From Sipunculus nudus (Eukaryota; Annelida; Sipuncula; Golfingiida; Sipunculidae), in the NCBI GenBank assembly GCA_026874595.1, contig CM049309.1, forward strand, positions 13,626,576-13,690,575: a DNA stretch of 64,000 bases. The letters run 5' to 3'. Under the pieces are notes generated by a model that worked only from the letters and a program-made list of their open reading frames with translations, was not told where the DNA came from and ran no database searches. The position numbers were made by a program, and so were the translations under genes. Positions 1-11,971 of this stretch are shown here, piece by piece (positions within the stretch are counted from its first letter, which is position 1; every line of letters begins with the position of its first letter).

Positions 1-2180
1 AGTGTGCAATCTCATGTGTTCAGGGTGTAATGAAATCGTTGTAGTGTTTACACGTACCCGTCATTACAAACGCCAATAGGTGTCGCTGTAATGATGGAAC
101 TGGTTTTGTTCGAAAATATGAACAATAGTCCCTAATTATGACAAATTATTATGCAAATGCTATAAATGGTTTATATTATAATTTTTTAGTTTATTATTTA
201 TTCATAGCAAATTAACTCGCTTAAAATTTACAGTTAAAATGCATTAGGCCAAATAGGCCGTCACATCATGTAGCAAATTAAAATATATAAGTTACATTTT
301 TTAACAATTGCTTTCAAATTTCAGAATACATAACCAAAACCTTATCTGCTCTATCACATGAAAATAAAATAAAATATTCTTACACCTGGGGAAAAAAGCC
401 ATAATCAATGCTGGGCAAACTTTAAGGTAATGATTTAATATTTATGCTAATAACTGGGGAAAAAATAGAGAAAATTCTATCCAATTTCTGGTATACAAAT
501 AAAACTAAATTAAATATACATGTTATCATATGCTTTAAATAGGCTCTCTAGCTTTAACAGTTATCAAGTTAAGTAAGAAAATATCATTATTTTTTTACAA
601 AGTCCATTATGTTCTGGCCCAATCTCGAATATAATTTACCCAATAGGCCTATTGACCAACCTATTTTCTAGCATGTACATAGGAAATATATGCAGAAATA
701 AATATGCCAAATATGAACAAAATAACACCAGTGGTTTTCATGGTGTGCAGTCTTGAAGTGTAACAATATGTTTTCAATTTAAAATAATATTTCAAAGAAA
801 TGACGTTGCAGTGACTATTTTTTAAGTCAGTTTGTTAGGAGAACTGTGGGACATTTAACAGATTATGTTGAATTTCTGATTCATAGGTCCAATGGTTTAA
901 AACATGCATTGTTAACTGCAAGCCAGCCAGCTACCAAAGGACGATCACTACAGCTTAGATGACTAGTAGTCAGCTGAGCTAAAGAAGAAGAGACAAAAAA
1001 AGCTCAGCTGACAAAATTGTTATTGTAACAAGCAAATTGGTGGAATTTACGTCCTCCGCTTCTGCCTCTTGTTGTCATTCATGCTTGCTTATCAATGTTT
1101 TAGTTTTTATTTTTGCCTGAAGGTGTCTCCACATATCACAGAGGCAGTGTTTTAGTTTTCATAGTGCCCTGAACTGAAGATGTCTCCACATGTTGTAAAT
1201 TTGGTTGTGAAACAGGAACAAAATTTAATTTTTTGATGGTTTTGGAGCTAGTGGGAATGAATTTTCAGAGAGAAACCAATCCAAAACCAATCCCAACCAA
1301 GGTATGCACGAGAGCAATCAGTGACCAAAATTTGAATGAAATCAGATGATATTTAGGAAAGTTATAGCACAGAAACCAAAACCTGACAGACAGATGGACA
1401 GACTGACGAACTGACAAACCCCCTAATCAATGTTCCCCGTTCAGAGGCAGTGGGGACAAAAAAAGAGAAGAGTTATTAGCATCATTTAATGTGTTCTCCA
1501 AAAAAAGAGGGACCTTCTTAAAAATAGTGATTTGACAGGCCTGCTTCAGTTTCAAAGGTTTTGTCAGGAATTCACTTCATGGTACAGAACTGATAAAATG
1601 TCATAATTCTTGCAAGGTTTTTTCAAGGAAGATGGTAATAACATCCACAAACAAATTTCGATTTCTTTGTATTTATATTTAATGAACAAAGCACTGAAAT
1701 GGTTACTTCTACCAAACAAAGCTTATATGAGTGGGTTTTATAGCAGTTTGATCCCAATGTTAAGATTATTTTCAGCTTAAAATCTTGTGAGCTCTGTGGT
1801 CATCCTAAGTATCCAAAAGTTCATATAAGCATCCCTGAGAAATCACACAAGATGAACCGATTCAAAGTTTCTATCCTGGTCAAGATAACAACCCTATTTT
1901 AACTCACTCAGCAATTATACACTGCAGTCATCTTTGATCTCCTTCAATGTAACTGCTGTTTTTTATAGCAAGATTCTCTGAGGTCCATCACCAGGGCTGG
2001 CACAGAGCAAAGAATTGTAATCAGACCAATGAGTATCACATCATGCATCCAGCTCCAAATATTAAACATGTGACACTCACTTTCTATGGTTGGATTATAG
2101 CAGTTCTGGCACAGGGCCAAGAATCAGTATTTTGAATACCTCTGATGAAACACCACAAAAAACACTCATTTAAAATTGAA
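1..2180. other. Intergenic stretch: old repeats, no gene recognised
   Basis: Nothing coding was recognised. About 350..983 matches the internal part of a pearl-like repeat also present near 8400..9056 and 57990..58632. About 1018..1460 is a copy of the family duplicated at 13603..14662. 1461..2180 has no structure I can name. Confidence 0.5.
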
Positions 2181-2200
2181 TTTGAAGCAAAAAACTGACA

Positions 2201-2206
2201 TTTATT
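2201..2206 (-). terminator. AATAAA polyadenylation signal
   Basis: The hexamer reads AATAAA on the minus strand, seven bases beyond the TAA of the candidate terminal exon. Confidence 0.4.
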
Positions 2207-2212
2207 GAAAAA

Positions 2213-2364
2213 TTATATGTTGAATATGTATCTTTGTAAAATAAAGGTAATCACATGTTTTGTACACCAAACACGTTTCCTGTGCTCAGCTTGATATTGA
2301 CTTTTACCACCACGGGCAGCATCATAGCCTGCATAAATGGTTGGCTTGTCCACCTGTGAACTGA
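2213..2364 (-). CDS. Candidate 3'-terminal exon of an unidentified gene
   Basis: A good acceptor (TTTCCTGTTGCAG) precedes an open frame reading SSQVDKPTIYAGYDAARGGK, then SQYQAEHRKRVW, and stops at TAA 2213..2215. An AATAAA signal lies immediately beyond at 2201..2206. Exon 2623..2672 joins it in phase (1 + 2 bases). The peptide is charged with no low-complexity bias, unlike translated repeat. I do not recognise the family. It lies between MAGOH's stop and the window edge, so it would be a small separate gene or an alternative 3' exon. An old retrocopy or chance frame remains possible. Confidence 0.4.
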
Positions 2365-2622
2365 CTGCAACAGGAAACTCTTGTTTAACTTTATTTCATT
2401 TTTAAAAAATGAAATTTTTCAAAACTTTAAAGTTTTTGCATATTTAGCTCATCTTACCCAGTTTAAAATCTCCATTTCACTGAATGGCAATTATATCTTC
2501 GACTTCTCAAGTGTCTAAGCATGGGGGTTCTAGTGGGCAGGGGGTACGGCTGTTGTCATATGGAGAGCTGTACAGGCCTCAGCATAGAGTATTTGTGATG
2601 TTGTTCTCCCATCACCTCTCAC

Positions 2623-2672
2623 TGGCCCCAGGTGCAGGCTGTGTAGCATCCTGGATGGCTTCTTGACATTTA
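2623..2672 (-). CDS. Candidate penultimate exon of the same unidentified gene
   Basis: Acceptor CCATTCCAG and strong donor GTGAGA bound 50 nt that read KCQEAIQDATQPAPGA, with one base left over that completes a codon with exon 2213..2364. A further possible exon at 2763..2820 (acceptor TTCTGAG, donor GTGTAG, frame KLELSETSTLGTPLASI) also joins in phase, but its splice sites are weak. Confidence 0.35.
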
Positions 2673-3314
2673 CTGGAATGGGGTGGCAAATCAAATTATC
2701 TCTCTTATAAATTTTCCCCACGAAATTGTTCCCTACAGTTATTTAAACACTTAACCCTACACTTTATGGATGCCAAAGGGGTTCCAAGGGTGGAGGTCTC
2801 AGACAACTCCAACTTATGCACTCAGAAGGCTACTTTTGTACTTTCTTTCATTCCAGTCTAAAATCTTCCATACTCCAAGTAAGCAGATCACTTCTGTGGT
2901 TTATTTTTAAACTAGTTTCATATCTAGCAATGTATAACACAGAATAAAGGGATGTAAAAAACAAATAAATCAATGATTTCTATAAACTTTTATTACAGAA
3001 CACTGATATTATACATACTGTTTATTATTTAAATTTTATATTGTAAAAGAGCTTGCAGTGCCAACTGGTTATTTTCTTTTTACAAAAATATCAAGTTTTT
3101 GTCACCATAATCTGTGCTGTCAGAAAGTTGAACTGGTTCAGTTTAAACTGTTTAACAATCTGTATGGTGTTTACTGTTTACTGAAATGCAGACAATGATA
3201 CACTTTTGCCAGTCACCATAATTTAATATCACATGAGGGAAAAATATGCCATATTTGTAAACTGTTTCTGTTTAACCTCCTCCAAGACCTAAAGTTAGTA
3301 TAATATGATGCATG

Positions 3315-3496
3315 TACAGTAAAACCTCTTCAAATAACCACCTCGGTTTGGTGACCACCTCCAAATAATGACCCATTTTTTCAGGTCCCAATTCTTTTTC
3401 GCTCTTTATATAGGACCTCATTTAGATGACCAACTCAAAAATGTGACCAATTTATCAAGGTCCTGTTGGTGGTCGTAATTTTGAGATTTCACTGTA
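3315..3496. mobile_element. Mariner-type MITE (TACAGT ends)
   Basis: Starts TACAGTAAAACCTC and ends GATTTCACTGTA, an inverted terminal repeat with TA at both ends. The interior repeats 'GACCACC' phrases. Related copies are at 38534..38675 and 42049..42230. Confidence 0.7.
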
Positions 3497-3859
3497 TTAT
3501 TACAAAAGCATATACAGAAGTAATATAAAGTTCCAGATTTACTTGTCCATATGGAAAGAAACAAATAATGTACTCAAGGACTTTGTAATTGAAATTATTC
3601 AAACAGCAGTCCATTTGTTGTATTTTCTGATATTTACATTCCAAGATGCACATTTTTTCTGGTTTCATGTTTTGTGTACTGGCCAGGCATGACTGGATAC
3701 CCTGCATATTTCTTTCTCCCTCCAGCACTGGAGATCAATACCAGTAATATTGAAGAAAGATGAAGACTACTAAAAGTTGCTTTGAGTGTGTATAAATGCT
3801 CCCAGCTGGTCCACCTGCTGCCAGTTCATATAAAAGTCACATCAAGACATAGTGTAGCT

Positions 3860-3959
3860 TTAGATAGGCTTGATCTTGAAGTGTAGACCAATGAGACTAA
3901 ACACCAGACACTTGAGATCCTGGACCAGGTAGTAGAAGGTACGGAGTCCCTCAGGGTCT
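3860..3959 (-). CDS. MAGOH: MAGOH exon 5 (stop)
   Basis: Completes the Lys codon, then encodes [20 protein letters not shown] and the C-terminus ending FKIKPI. TAA is at 3860..3862 and the acceptor TTTCCAG lies above 3959. Confidence 0.95.
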
Positions 3960-6900
3960 CTGGAAACAGAAAAATAAAATTAATAGTGTGTGTAATGAAT
4001 AACTGAAGGCTTTGTCAAGTTATGACACGACAATGAAATTACTTTTATTAATCATGCAACAATACAATATATTAAGTCAATATATAAAATATTATAAAAC
4101 ATACATACTGTGGGAATTTTTTTTGTTCACAAGGGTTTCAAGTTCAAGATGGGGAAACCATCATGAAACAAAGACCTTTGGGAATAAGACACTCAAACTG
4201 CACAGATGAAGATTCATTTATACTATGGCCTATTAGGCAACTTACATAAATAATGTGTTTGTGGAGCCACGAAGCAAAATTTTCATATTATTCAAAACAG
4301 ATTTTCTATGTTATCTGTAAATCAAATCTTTTACATTATCTACCTATATTGAACCAGAATTGTTACTCATTCCATGTTCCCTGGGTCCTTCTCAAATTTT
4401 AAAGATTTTGCAGACATATTAAATAAATTCATACAATAAAGGATATAAATAAATTAAGAAAGGTCTACTTCTAAAAGTCCCATGAACTTTGCTTATTAGT
4501 TAATTATTATGTCTAGACATAGGTTTTTATTAATTGCAGATTAATATAAAACCACATTGACAAATATTTGCCAGATGGCATACATTTAACTCTATATAAA
4601 CAAATGCATAAATTTTAAGTAAACTCATAAAGTGAGATGTTTTACACACTTGCTCTGGTTGACATCCACTAGGGATCCAATCTTTGATGTTGTGAAGGAA
4701 ATATGTTCATCACCAATTACAATCTCAAGTTCCTGTAACACACAATTACAGAATTATGCAAGCATGATGTTAGCTAACAAAATCACTTTAAGCGTGCATA
4801 ATATGCCATCTTATGTCTTGTGACCTCTGACCTCATTAAATAAGTGTGGATTTTGCAAAGAATTAAATTCAGGTGAGAAACTGTATTGGTTAATATCTAT
4901 TTTAGGTTTCATCTTTGGCAGAGCATAAATTATAGATCTAACATTAAGATAGGTGCTGAGCACAATGCATTCTGGCCTTCCAGATGTAAGGACAGCAGAC
5001 AAAGGCCCTTTATTAAACCTCAACATGGCTGAAAATTTGTTGAGCCAGAAACAGAAAGAGCAGGCAGGACAAAGACAAAAATATATATTCAAGACTGCTT
5101 TGGGTTTGGTGGTATTTTGCATTTAGAAAGCTGTACAAAATGACTCTGTATATTGTGATTGGCTGTTTTATTCATGAGAGATTCAAATTTGTGATATTAA
5201 CAACATGACCACCTCAAACATGCATAATACGCAAGTACTTGAGAAATCAGGCCGAGTCCATCTCGAGTCTAACAGAAATCAAGTCTGTCACATACTACAA
5301 AGACTTATGTACATGAGTGGACTACTAAAAGAATATTACAAAATAAATACACAAAATATATACCAAGCTTTGCTCAGGATTTGGATCTATAAATGTAATC
5401 ATCCGTTATAGTAAAAGTATGTGTGGACCAACTACAATGTACATGATAATCTGAAATTTCCATTTGATTTTGTATTTATTGTTTATTTGTCTTGGACTTG
5501 GGTTTCAAAGACTCAGACTCGAAGAGGGTGGACTCAGACTTGGAAGTAATAACTTGACTACATCCCTGATGCAAACAATAGTATGTAAACTTTATGTAGC
5601 TTTTGGTGGATCTCGGTGCTAAGTGTAACCTTTAAAATACCTGTCTGCCAACTCTGTCAGGTGGTGGCCACAACTGATCATCTTCCTGCATCACTTCTGA
5701 GTCTTCTATAATTCTCTTCAGTTCCTCCATGACTGATTTATGTACATATGCCTATATTTAAAACAGAATTCATTTAAATAAATATGAAAACAAAATAAAT
5801 GAAAGAACTGCACCATATATTAAGGTGGTTAAAAGCATGGGCCATGATATTAATGATCACATTTGTAACCAAATTATGAAAATGTTATCTTGCAACTACC
5901 AACAAAATTATAAGCACACAGCATAGAATCAGACTCACAAGAGTACAACTCTGCTGGTTAGGGTTTGTGGGCTTCAAAATCTGCAGCCCACAATGCACCA
6001 GGGCCTCTACATACACAGATGGCATAGATATATATTAGTGAAGAGGGTAATGTAGTCTGTTCAAGTACGCTGGATAAGAATTGTTCAAGGCAAATTACAT
6101 AAACATGGGTAAGGAATTTAAGGAATAAGTAATATTTTTTAAACATGCTTATGTGGAATGTAAACAGAAGGTGTTTCCTTGATGTTGTAATAAATTTTGA
6201 TTTTAAAGTTAGACAGCTGAGACAAGTAGTCCCAGCCATCCCACATAGCCCAACAGGGATAGTTTATTTTGAGTAGAAACAAAATTTGGAAGAATGGATA
6301 ATTACATCAACAAATGTGAATGAAATTGAGAACCCCCAAGGTTCACTGGTTACAGCAACTTCACATTTTACATATTACCTCATCCCTTCCTAGATATTTA
6401 TCCTGTAAAATATTTATCATTACAATCAATTACATAATCAAATTAACTGAGATATCAGATATAGACCCTGTTGTGGCTCTGTAGTATGTACAGAACCACA
6501 GGCCTTTGCCTTTATTTATCTTGTGGACTGAGTGCATACAACTGTCTGCAAAGCACTTCTTCCGAGTACTTCTGACAGGCACCCAACACACAGGGTCAGA
6601 AGTACTCAGAATAAGTGCTGCGTAGACCATTGTATGCGCTTCAAAATAAAGGCAGAGGCCTGTGGCTCTGTATATACTACAGAACCAAAACTGGGTCTAA
6701 TATGGATCTGTTCAAATACTAGTATTCAAAGCACTTGGTATTAAAACAGTTAAGCTGGAGAGATTTATGAAATCAAATTCAGACTGCTATCATACTTTTT
6801 CAGTCAGTGTTTAAGCAGTTCACTCAATGAACCATACTAAAGCAAAACTGCTCAACCAGGTCATAATAAGTCTAGTAAGGCATAGATTTGTGGCAGCAGA

Positions 6901-9602
6901 GTGGCCAGTTTCAACAAACTGCCTTTATAGTATAAATTTATTTATAGACTATACCACATGAATGAGCACTGGGTTCCCCTTAACACTGGTGTTTTGGGTG
7001 TTGGGGGGGGGGGGGGGGGTGAGCATTTGCTATCTGAGCTATGTACCTACCTCTTTTCTGATCATGGTGTCATTTTTGTAGTTTGAGTTGTTGGCATAAC
7101 GTAACTTTCCTGAAATAAAAATGTTGATACACGTCACTAGTCAAGGCTACAGCTAGGAAATTTAGATATTTCAAGAGCTTAATGCAACCCCCTCCCCCCT
7201 CCAATAAAGCAAGGGACCCCCAGGTCACAGCACTCAGCTGATTTTTTATTTTAAATATTAGAAAATGCAAGATATAGCTGCTTTTTCTTAAATTTAGCAA
7301 ATGCAAAATATACTTTTTCTATTTATTTTTTCTTTAAATTAGCACTTGAAAACCTAAGAGGAAATGGCAAGTGAAAGTTCCAGAAAATAGTGTTAGGGTA
7401 ATTAGAAGTCGCCTCTAATTTGCACCCGACTGGGCAATTGAGGCAAGTGGGTCCTACAAAAACCATTACCCAAGGACTGAAAAAAGATCTTTGTTTTCTT
7501 AAATACAATCAATAATATTTGCAGGGCAAGTAAAAATTCATGTAGGGCGAGTAAAAGCTTTATGTTACTTTCCCATCTGGGCAAGTACTTTCAAAAGTTA
7601 ATGTTGAGCGGTGGGAATGTAGGAACATCTGTCATGTTATAGAAAAAGGAACAAAGTGGAGATTAGCTGAAGTATAATAATACACATTTAATTAATTCAC
7701 TCAATTTCACTGAAATCAAATGCCATAAAAAAAATAAAATTTTCCATTTTCAAATGAGCAAAAATTAAATCTGATAAGTACATTTAACACTGTGTAATAC
7801 ATGAAAATTGTGACCTGAAACCATTTAATAATGTAATCAGAAAAAAACATGATAGGCCTGAGAGTATTATATGAATGGATACATTTGACCAACAAAAATG
7901 TGTCCATGTAATTAATAATTCTAAATTGGGCCTTAATTTATCAATAATTTGGCTCATTGGCTCAATCCATACTGATGGATTTAATTATGTTTTAATTTGT
8001 TAGAATTATTATAAAAGAAAATTCATTTCTTTAAACATGCTACATTACCTCTGGATTACTCCTTGAATTACCATCTCAAGCAAAGTCTGATACACTGGAG
8101 TGAAAACAGCTTTACAATTAAAAAAAATAAAGTTCAAATAATAAAAATTTTGGCATTACACTGGGAGAATATTGCTGTGTGTGGGGTGGGGCAAGGGGTA
8201 GGGTGATATGAGAATTACTGTACAACTGACAACTGTGACAGCAGGGCTGCTCAACCAGTGTTGCATTACCAATCAGGTTACCCAGGCAGGGCTGAAGTGA
8301 CCAGAAGTGGACTGCCTGGGGATTGACAATGCAAGTCAATACAACAGGGCCTCAAAATAAAAATTCAATTTCTAGCCCAATTTTTGAGCTTTTATTTTTT
8401 AAATATCTGATTTAAAATGATTAAATACTTATTTATACATACTACAAAAATCAAATCAATAGTACCTATAGTAAAAAATGTGCCATGGTCAAAGTTGGGC
8501 AAAATTTAAGGTAATGATTTTACAAATATGCTAAAAACTTTAAAAAATTACAAAATTCTGATCTGAATTTTAGTATAAAATTAAATCTTGATTGAGTAAA
8601 GATATATCCTTTGAAAAAATCTCTAGCTTTGACAATTTTTCTTGTTAGGCTAGTGAATATATTTCCAAATGTTCAACTAAGTGCAAATTATGTTTGAGCC
8701 CATTACTTCAACAATTTAAGCAATATTGACCTCATTTCTGGTATGTTCATAGGAATTATATACAGGAATGGTAATATCAAACATGAATACATTAACACCA
8801 GTGGTTTTCAAGCAGTTTAGAAGTGTAACAATAATTTTTTACTAGTAAACAAAGGTTTTTCCTTAATTTCTCAGAAAAATGAAGTTGCAATGATCCAGTT
8901 TTCGGTTTGATAGGAGAACAAGGGGACATTCATTGTGTGTAGAATTTTGGATTAGTTGCTCCAATGGTTTCAAAACGTGCTTTGTTAACGGACCGACGGA
9001 CAACGGAGATACGACCATCACTATAGCACAGATGACTTAAAGTCAGCTGAGCTAAAGTAAAGAATGCTGATGCATAGTTTGATCACATGTAAAATGCAGC
9101 CTTTTTGTATTAAAAGATAAATCAAAAATAGTTATTTTCTCCTGAGTAATATGTGCATAAAGTACATTCTAAATTAAAAGTCACAAACCATACTTATCCA
9201 ACGCATATGCGTATGGGCGATAATAGAAGGACTTAAAACTTCATACTCGATTCTAACAGAAAGCGATGTTCGTTTAATTACTTAAGGCTCGGCAATTGTT
9301 TTCTAGCTTATTTGATATAACACCAAAACAAAAACTATATATAACATGCCCTAGAGTAACTGTATTTGAATAGACTAATTTCACAAACACGCGGAGAAAA
9401 CGTTGCGCTGCGACCACGATCGATGCCACCGGCTTGGGAGAGATTGTTACCTACGATTTAAGCGCGATTCTCTTCTAAATGATGGATAAAATGTCACTTA
9501 TCACTTACCATCAGGTCTGAACTCAAATTCAAGAAACTCGTGGCCAAATTTCCCTTTGTGGCCAACATAATATCGCAAGTAGAAATCCTCGTTTGTTGCC
9601 AT
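3860..9602 (-). CDS. MAGOH: MAGOH (mago nashi), exon junction complex core; five exons, complete
   Basis: Spliced from 9509..9602, 7051..7109, 5641..5751, 4650..4732 and 3860..3959 on the minus strand: 447 nt, 148 codons plus stop. All introns are GT-AG and the phases agree. The product starts [19 protein letters not shown] and ends GLHFKIKPI before TAA, matching animal MAGOH along its whole length (human is 146 aa); the few extra residues are at the N-terminus. In the known family MAGOH pairs with RBM8A (Y14), locks EIF4A3 onto spliced mRNA, and acts in mRNA localisation and nonsense-mediated decay. The start is the only ATG ahead of the conserved [17 protein letters not shown] block. The gene lies downstream of CCDC17 on the same strand, 5.7 kb away, with no sign of shared function. 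I see no frameshift or missing conserved block. Confidence 0.97.
4650..4732 (-). CDS. MAGOH: MAGOH exon 4
   Basis: Encodes [20 protein letters not shown] and then LVDVNQS. It ends two bases into a Lys codon at donor GTGTGT. Confidence 0.95.
5641..5751 (-). CDS. MAGOH: MAGOH exon 3
   Basis: 37 in-frame codons from [15 protein letters not shown] to [10 protein letters not shown], the conserved helix and WPPPDR loop. The acceptor is ATATAG and the donor GTATTT. Confidence 0.95.
6450..6715. mobile_element. Fold-back element, long imperfect inverted repeat
   Basis: The arms share ACAGA(A/G)CCACAGGCCT, GCCTTTATTT, GCATACAA and GAGTACTTCTGAC in opposite orientation around a centre near 6590. Both strands consequently carry similar chance open frames. 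Confidence 0.75.
7004..7019. repeat. Homopolymer G run
   Basis: Uninterrupted G run in MAGOH intron 2. Similar G or C runs occur near 11636, 45827, 57713, 63552 and 63971. Confidence 0.9.
7051..7109 (-). CDS. MAGOH: MAGOH exon 2
   Basis: Encodes [20 protein letters not shown]. The acceptor TTTCAG is just above 7109 and the donor GTAGGT just below 7051. Confidence 0.95.
7960..9056. mobile_element. Pearl-like element copy in MAGOH intron 1
   Basis: Matches 57480..58632 throughout (for example GTGCCATGGTCAAAGTTGGG) and ends in the family tail GATGACTTAAAGTCAGCTGA GCTAAA. The ACRG run is reduced to GACCGACGGACAACGG. Confidence 0.75.
9509..9602 (-). CDS. MAGOH: MAGOH exon 1 (start codon)
   Basis: The ATG is at 9600..9602. 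The exon encodes the invariant [20 protein letters not shown] block through FRPD and splits the next Gly codon after its first base. The donor GTAAGTG is at 9502..9508. Confidence 0.95.
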
Positions 9603-9689
9603 CTTTCCAAAGAGACTCGACTATAGTTGGTAATAGCGAAAGTTACACTATCATTTATGTGTCCTTTAATTAAAGCATCGTGAGCGCGG

Positions 9690-9730
9690 GAACTTACTGA
9701 CGACCAATCATAATGCTCGTATATAACGTT
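9690..9730 (-). promoter_or_regulatory. Possible MAGOH proximal promoter with CCAAT box
   Basis: A CCAAT pentamer at 9704..9708 lies about 100 bp upstream of the MAGOH ATG. The surrounding 9200..9720 stretch has visibly more CpG than the rest of the window. No transcription start can be fixed from the sequence. Confidence 0.3.
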
Positions 9731-10550
9731 TAATCAGTCGTTTATGTTTTATAATAATTATTCCAAAATTTTCTTACAAAGTTTATATACACTGTTTTAT
9801 TTATGATATGTTAAAGTAACAAAAATAATTGTTCAAATAATAATAATACATAATATAATTTTAGTAAAAGTAAATAACATGGTAGATAAGTAGGTTTTCA
9901 GCTTTATTATCATAATATTCCTATATATATCTTTTTAAAATGCCCATGCGGAATTTAAGAAATATTATTGTACCTGTAGTATAAGTAATGAAGATTTCAT
10001 TGTTTATATGTATATATATCACTATGTATTTTAAAGAACCTTAATGTGCACATTTATGGTTTCTTGATGTTTATACAGATCATGCTTGTCTGAATATAGT
10101 AAAAGTGGTGAACTGCCAACCAGACACAATATTCTAGATTGATCAAGGCATTTATGCTTAATATGTTTTAAAACCTGCAGTTTCATTTATTCAAGAAGTG
10201 AGGTAATCAATATAATAAATCAGAAGAACAAACAAACACTCAAAATGACATAAATAAAAATTTATTGATGTGTGTAATTTGAGTGATTACATAAATATTC
10301 ATACAGTTGCTGTAACAATCAAATAATTAAAATCATTTACATGAGACATACAGCAGTACTGTTTATTACATTCACATTACACTGTACATTTCTTATCACA
10401 GAAGAACACTATAGCTGATGGACAGTACCGAATCTGATGAAACCAATCATTTTCTCAGTAGACTAAGTAACACTGTGAAAAGAAATACACGTAGAGCTAA
10501 ATGATTGTTATGAAACAAGGTTTAGAGCACATTAGCATTAATTGATGTAG

Positions 10551-10552
<2 letters not shown>

Positions 10553-10606
<54 letters not shown>
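10553..10606. repeat. (AT)n microsatellite
   Basis: 27 uninterrupted AT units in the MAGOH-CCDC17 intergenic region. Confidence 0.97.
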
Positions 10607-10608
<2 letters not shown>

Positions 10609-10920
10609 ACCTTGTTTTTTCTAACCAACATTTAAAATTTTTTTAATGAGTCAACATGTTAAACAAGCGATACAAGTTAACTGACAATAATGGGAACAAA
10701 CACATACCTTTAAGAATATTTAAGATTACAATATAATTTCTTCAACAGTGAATGTACATGACATGTAAAGCACATGACTGTTACAAATGGGTGATCAAAA
10801 GTAAAAAATCTAGAACGTATTTCTAATTAATGAGCTGCTATAATTGAGATGGCTACCCATTTGTGTTGACATGAGAACAGGAAACATGGGATGAAGTAAC
10901 CAAGAATTTCATAAAAAAAA

Positions 10921-11452
10921 CAACTAGAATACGGGTAGTCAACAAGCGACTACATGTATCGCTACAAAATTAGAGTGGGACAGGTGAAGTGAGCCATGGA
11001 TTGACTGGCAAGGGGAAACAGAGTTAGATGTGTTGCATATGAGCATGGATGTCTGCCATGTAAACATGATTGTAGATGGCACCACCTGATATTTGAAAGA
11101 GAAAGCTATCAAAGATGTATACATGTGCAAAAATACACCACTGTTTTTTGTGTATGTTACAAAGCTATCCAAGTGCTACACTAGTGCAAAATTTCAGCCA
11201 AATTGGTCAAACAAATCCGAAGATATGTGGGTAAATGTGTCAAAACAGATGCACAGATGGACGCACTGTATGGAGGAAAGATCAGAGGTCAACGCAAAAT
11301 TGTTTAGCACCAGTTCACGTGACCTGATAATGGTGTCAAGTTTTGGAAAAATCGGTCCAGTGGTCTCAGAGTTCTATTCCAGAAACTAATGCGGTGGCGG
11401 CAGAACCCAGTCACAAACCTAGTATCCGCAAAACTTTGTTTTGGTAGATACA
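10921..11452. repeat. Family B repeat, single copy
   Basis: Starts with an ACTAGAATACGGGTAGTC/GCGACTAC hairpin, has a TGGCACCACC-type centre and ends ...GTATCCGCAAAACTTTG. Paralogues start at 32304 and 45191. Confidence 0.75.
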
Positions 11453-11572
11453 AATATCACATTTTGTTGCATCTATTTATGATTTATTTTCCATTTACTG
11501 CCAAAAAGAGAAGTTCTGCAGAGGATGCTCTGACAGAAGCTGCTTAGCAAGGGATGGACGGTCAGTTAAGAA

Positions 11573-11971
11573 TTAAAGGGGCCCAATCACCTATCTGACC
11601 TTTATGAACTAAAGGTAATCAATGTGTTTATAATATGGGGGGGGGGCCCACCAAAACAATCAAAACCAATTCACCAAGGGCATCTGGCAGCAAGTCAGAT
11701 AAGCCAGAGCTTTGCAAATCGTGTGTTGCAGCAAGACCTTTCTACCTCCGCACATATGCAACCTACCACCTTAGGTCACATGTTTTCCTCTTTTGTCAAT
11801 ATTGCTGTGTTTACAAACATGTTGTTGATAAACAAATTCACACATCGTTCACGAAGGCCTTACAAGAACTTTTCAAAACCAAAAGTACCATAAGATCATT
11901 ATATATACACAGAGGAAGCTAGAAATCACATAAATTCTTTTTCAAAAGGTAGGTGATTGGGTACCTTTTAA
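11573..11971. mobile_element. TTAA-flanked MITE (family D)
   Basis: TTAA at both edges and imperfect inverted ends AGGGGCCCAATCACCTATCT and AGGTACCCAATCACCTACCT. A second copy is at 54410..54868. Confidence 0.8.

Larger units (their letters stand above)
9603..10920. other. Intergenic stretch upstream of MAGOH
   Basis: AT-rich. Besides the CpG-richer 100 bp next to MAGOH and the (AT)n run, I see nothing coding. Confidence 0.5.

Noticed and set aside
3489-3728. 79-codon minus-strand frame just below the MAGOH stop
   Set aside because: No homology recognised and partly overlaps a mariner-type MITE edge; likely MAGOH 3' flank.
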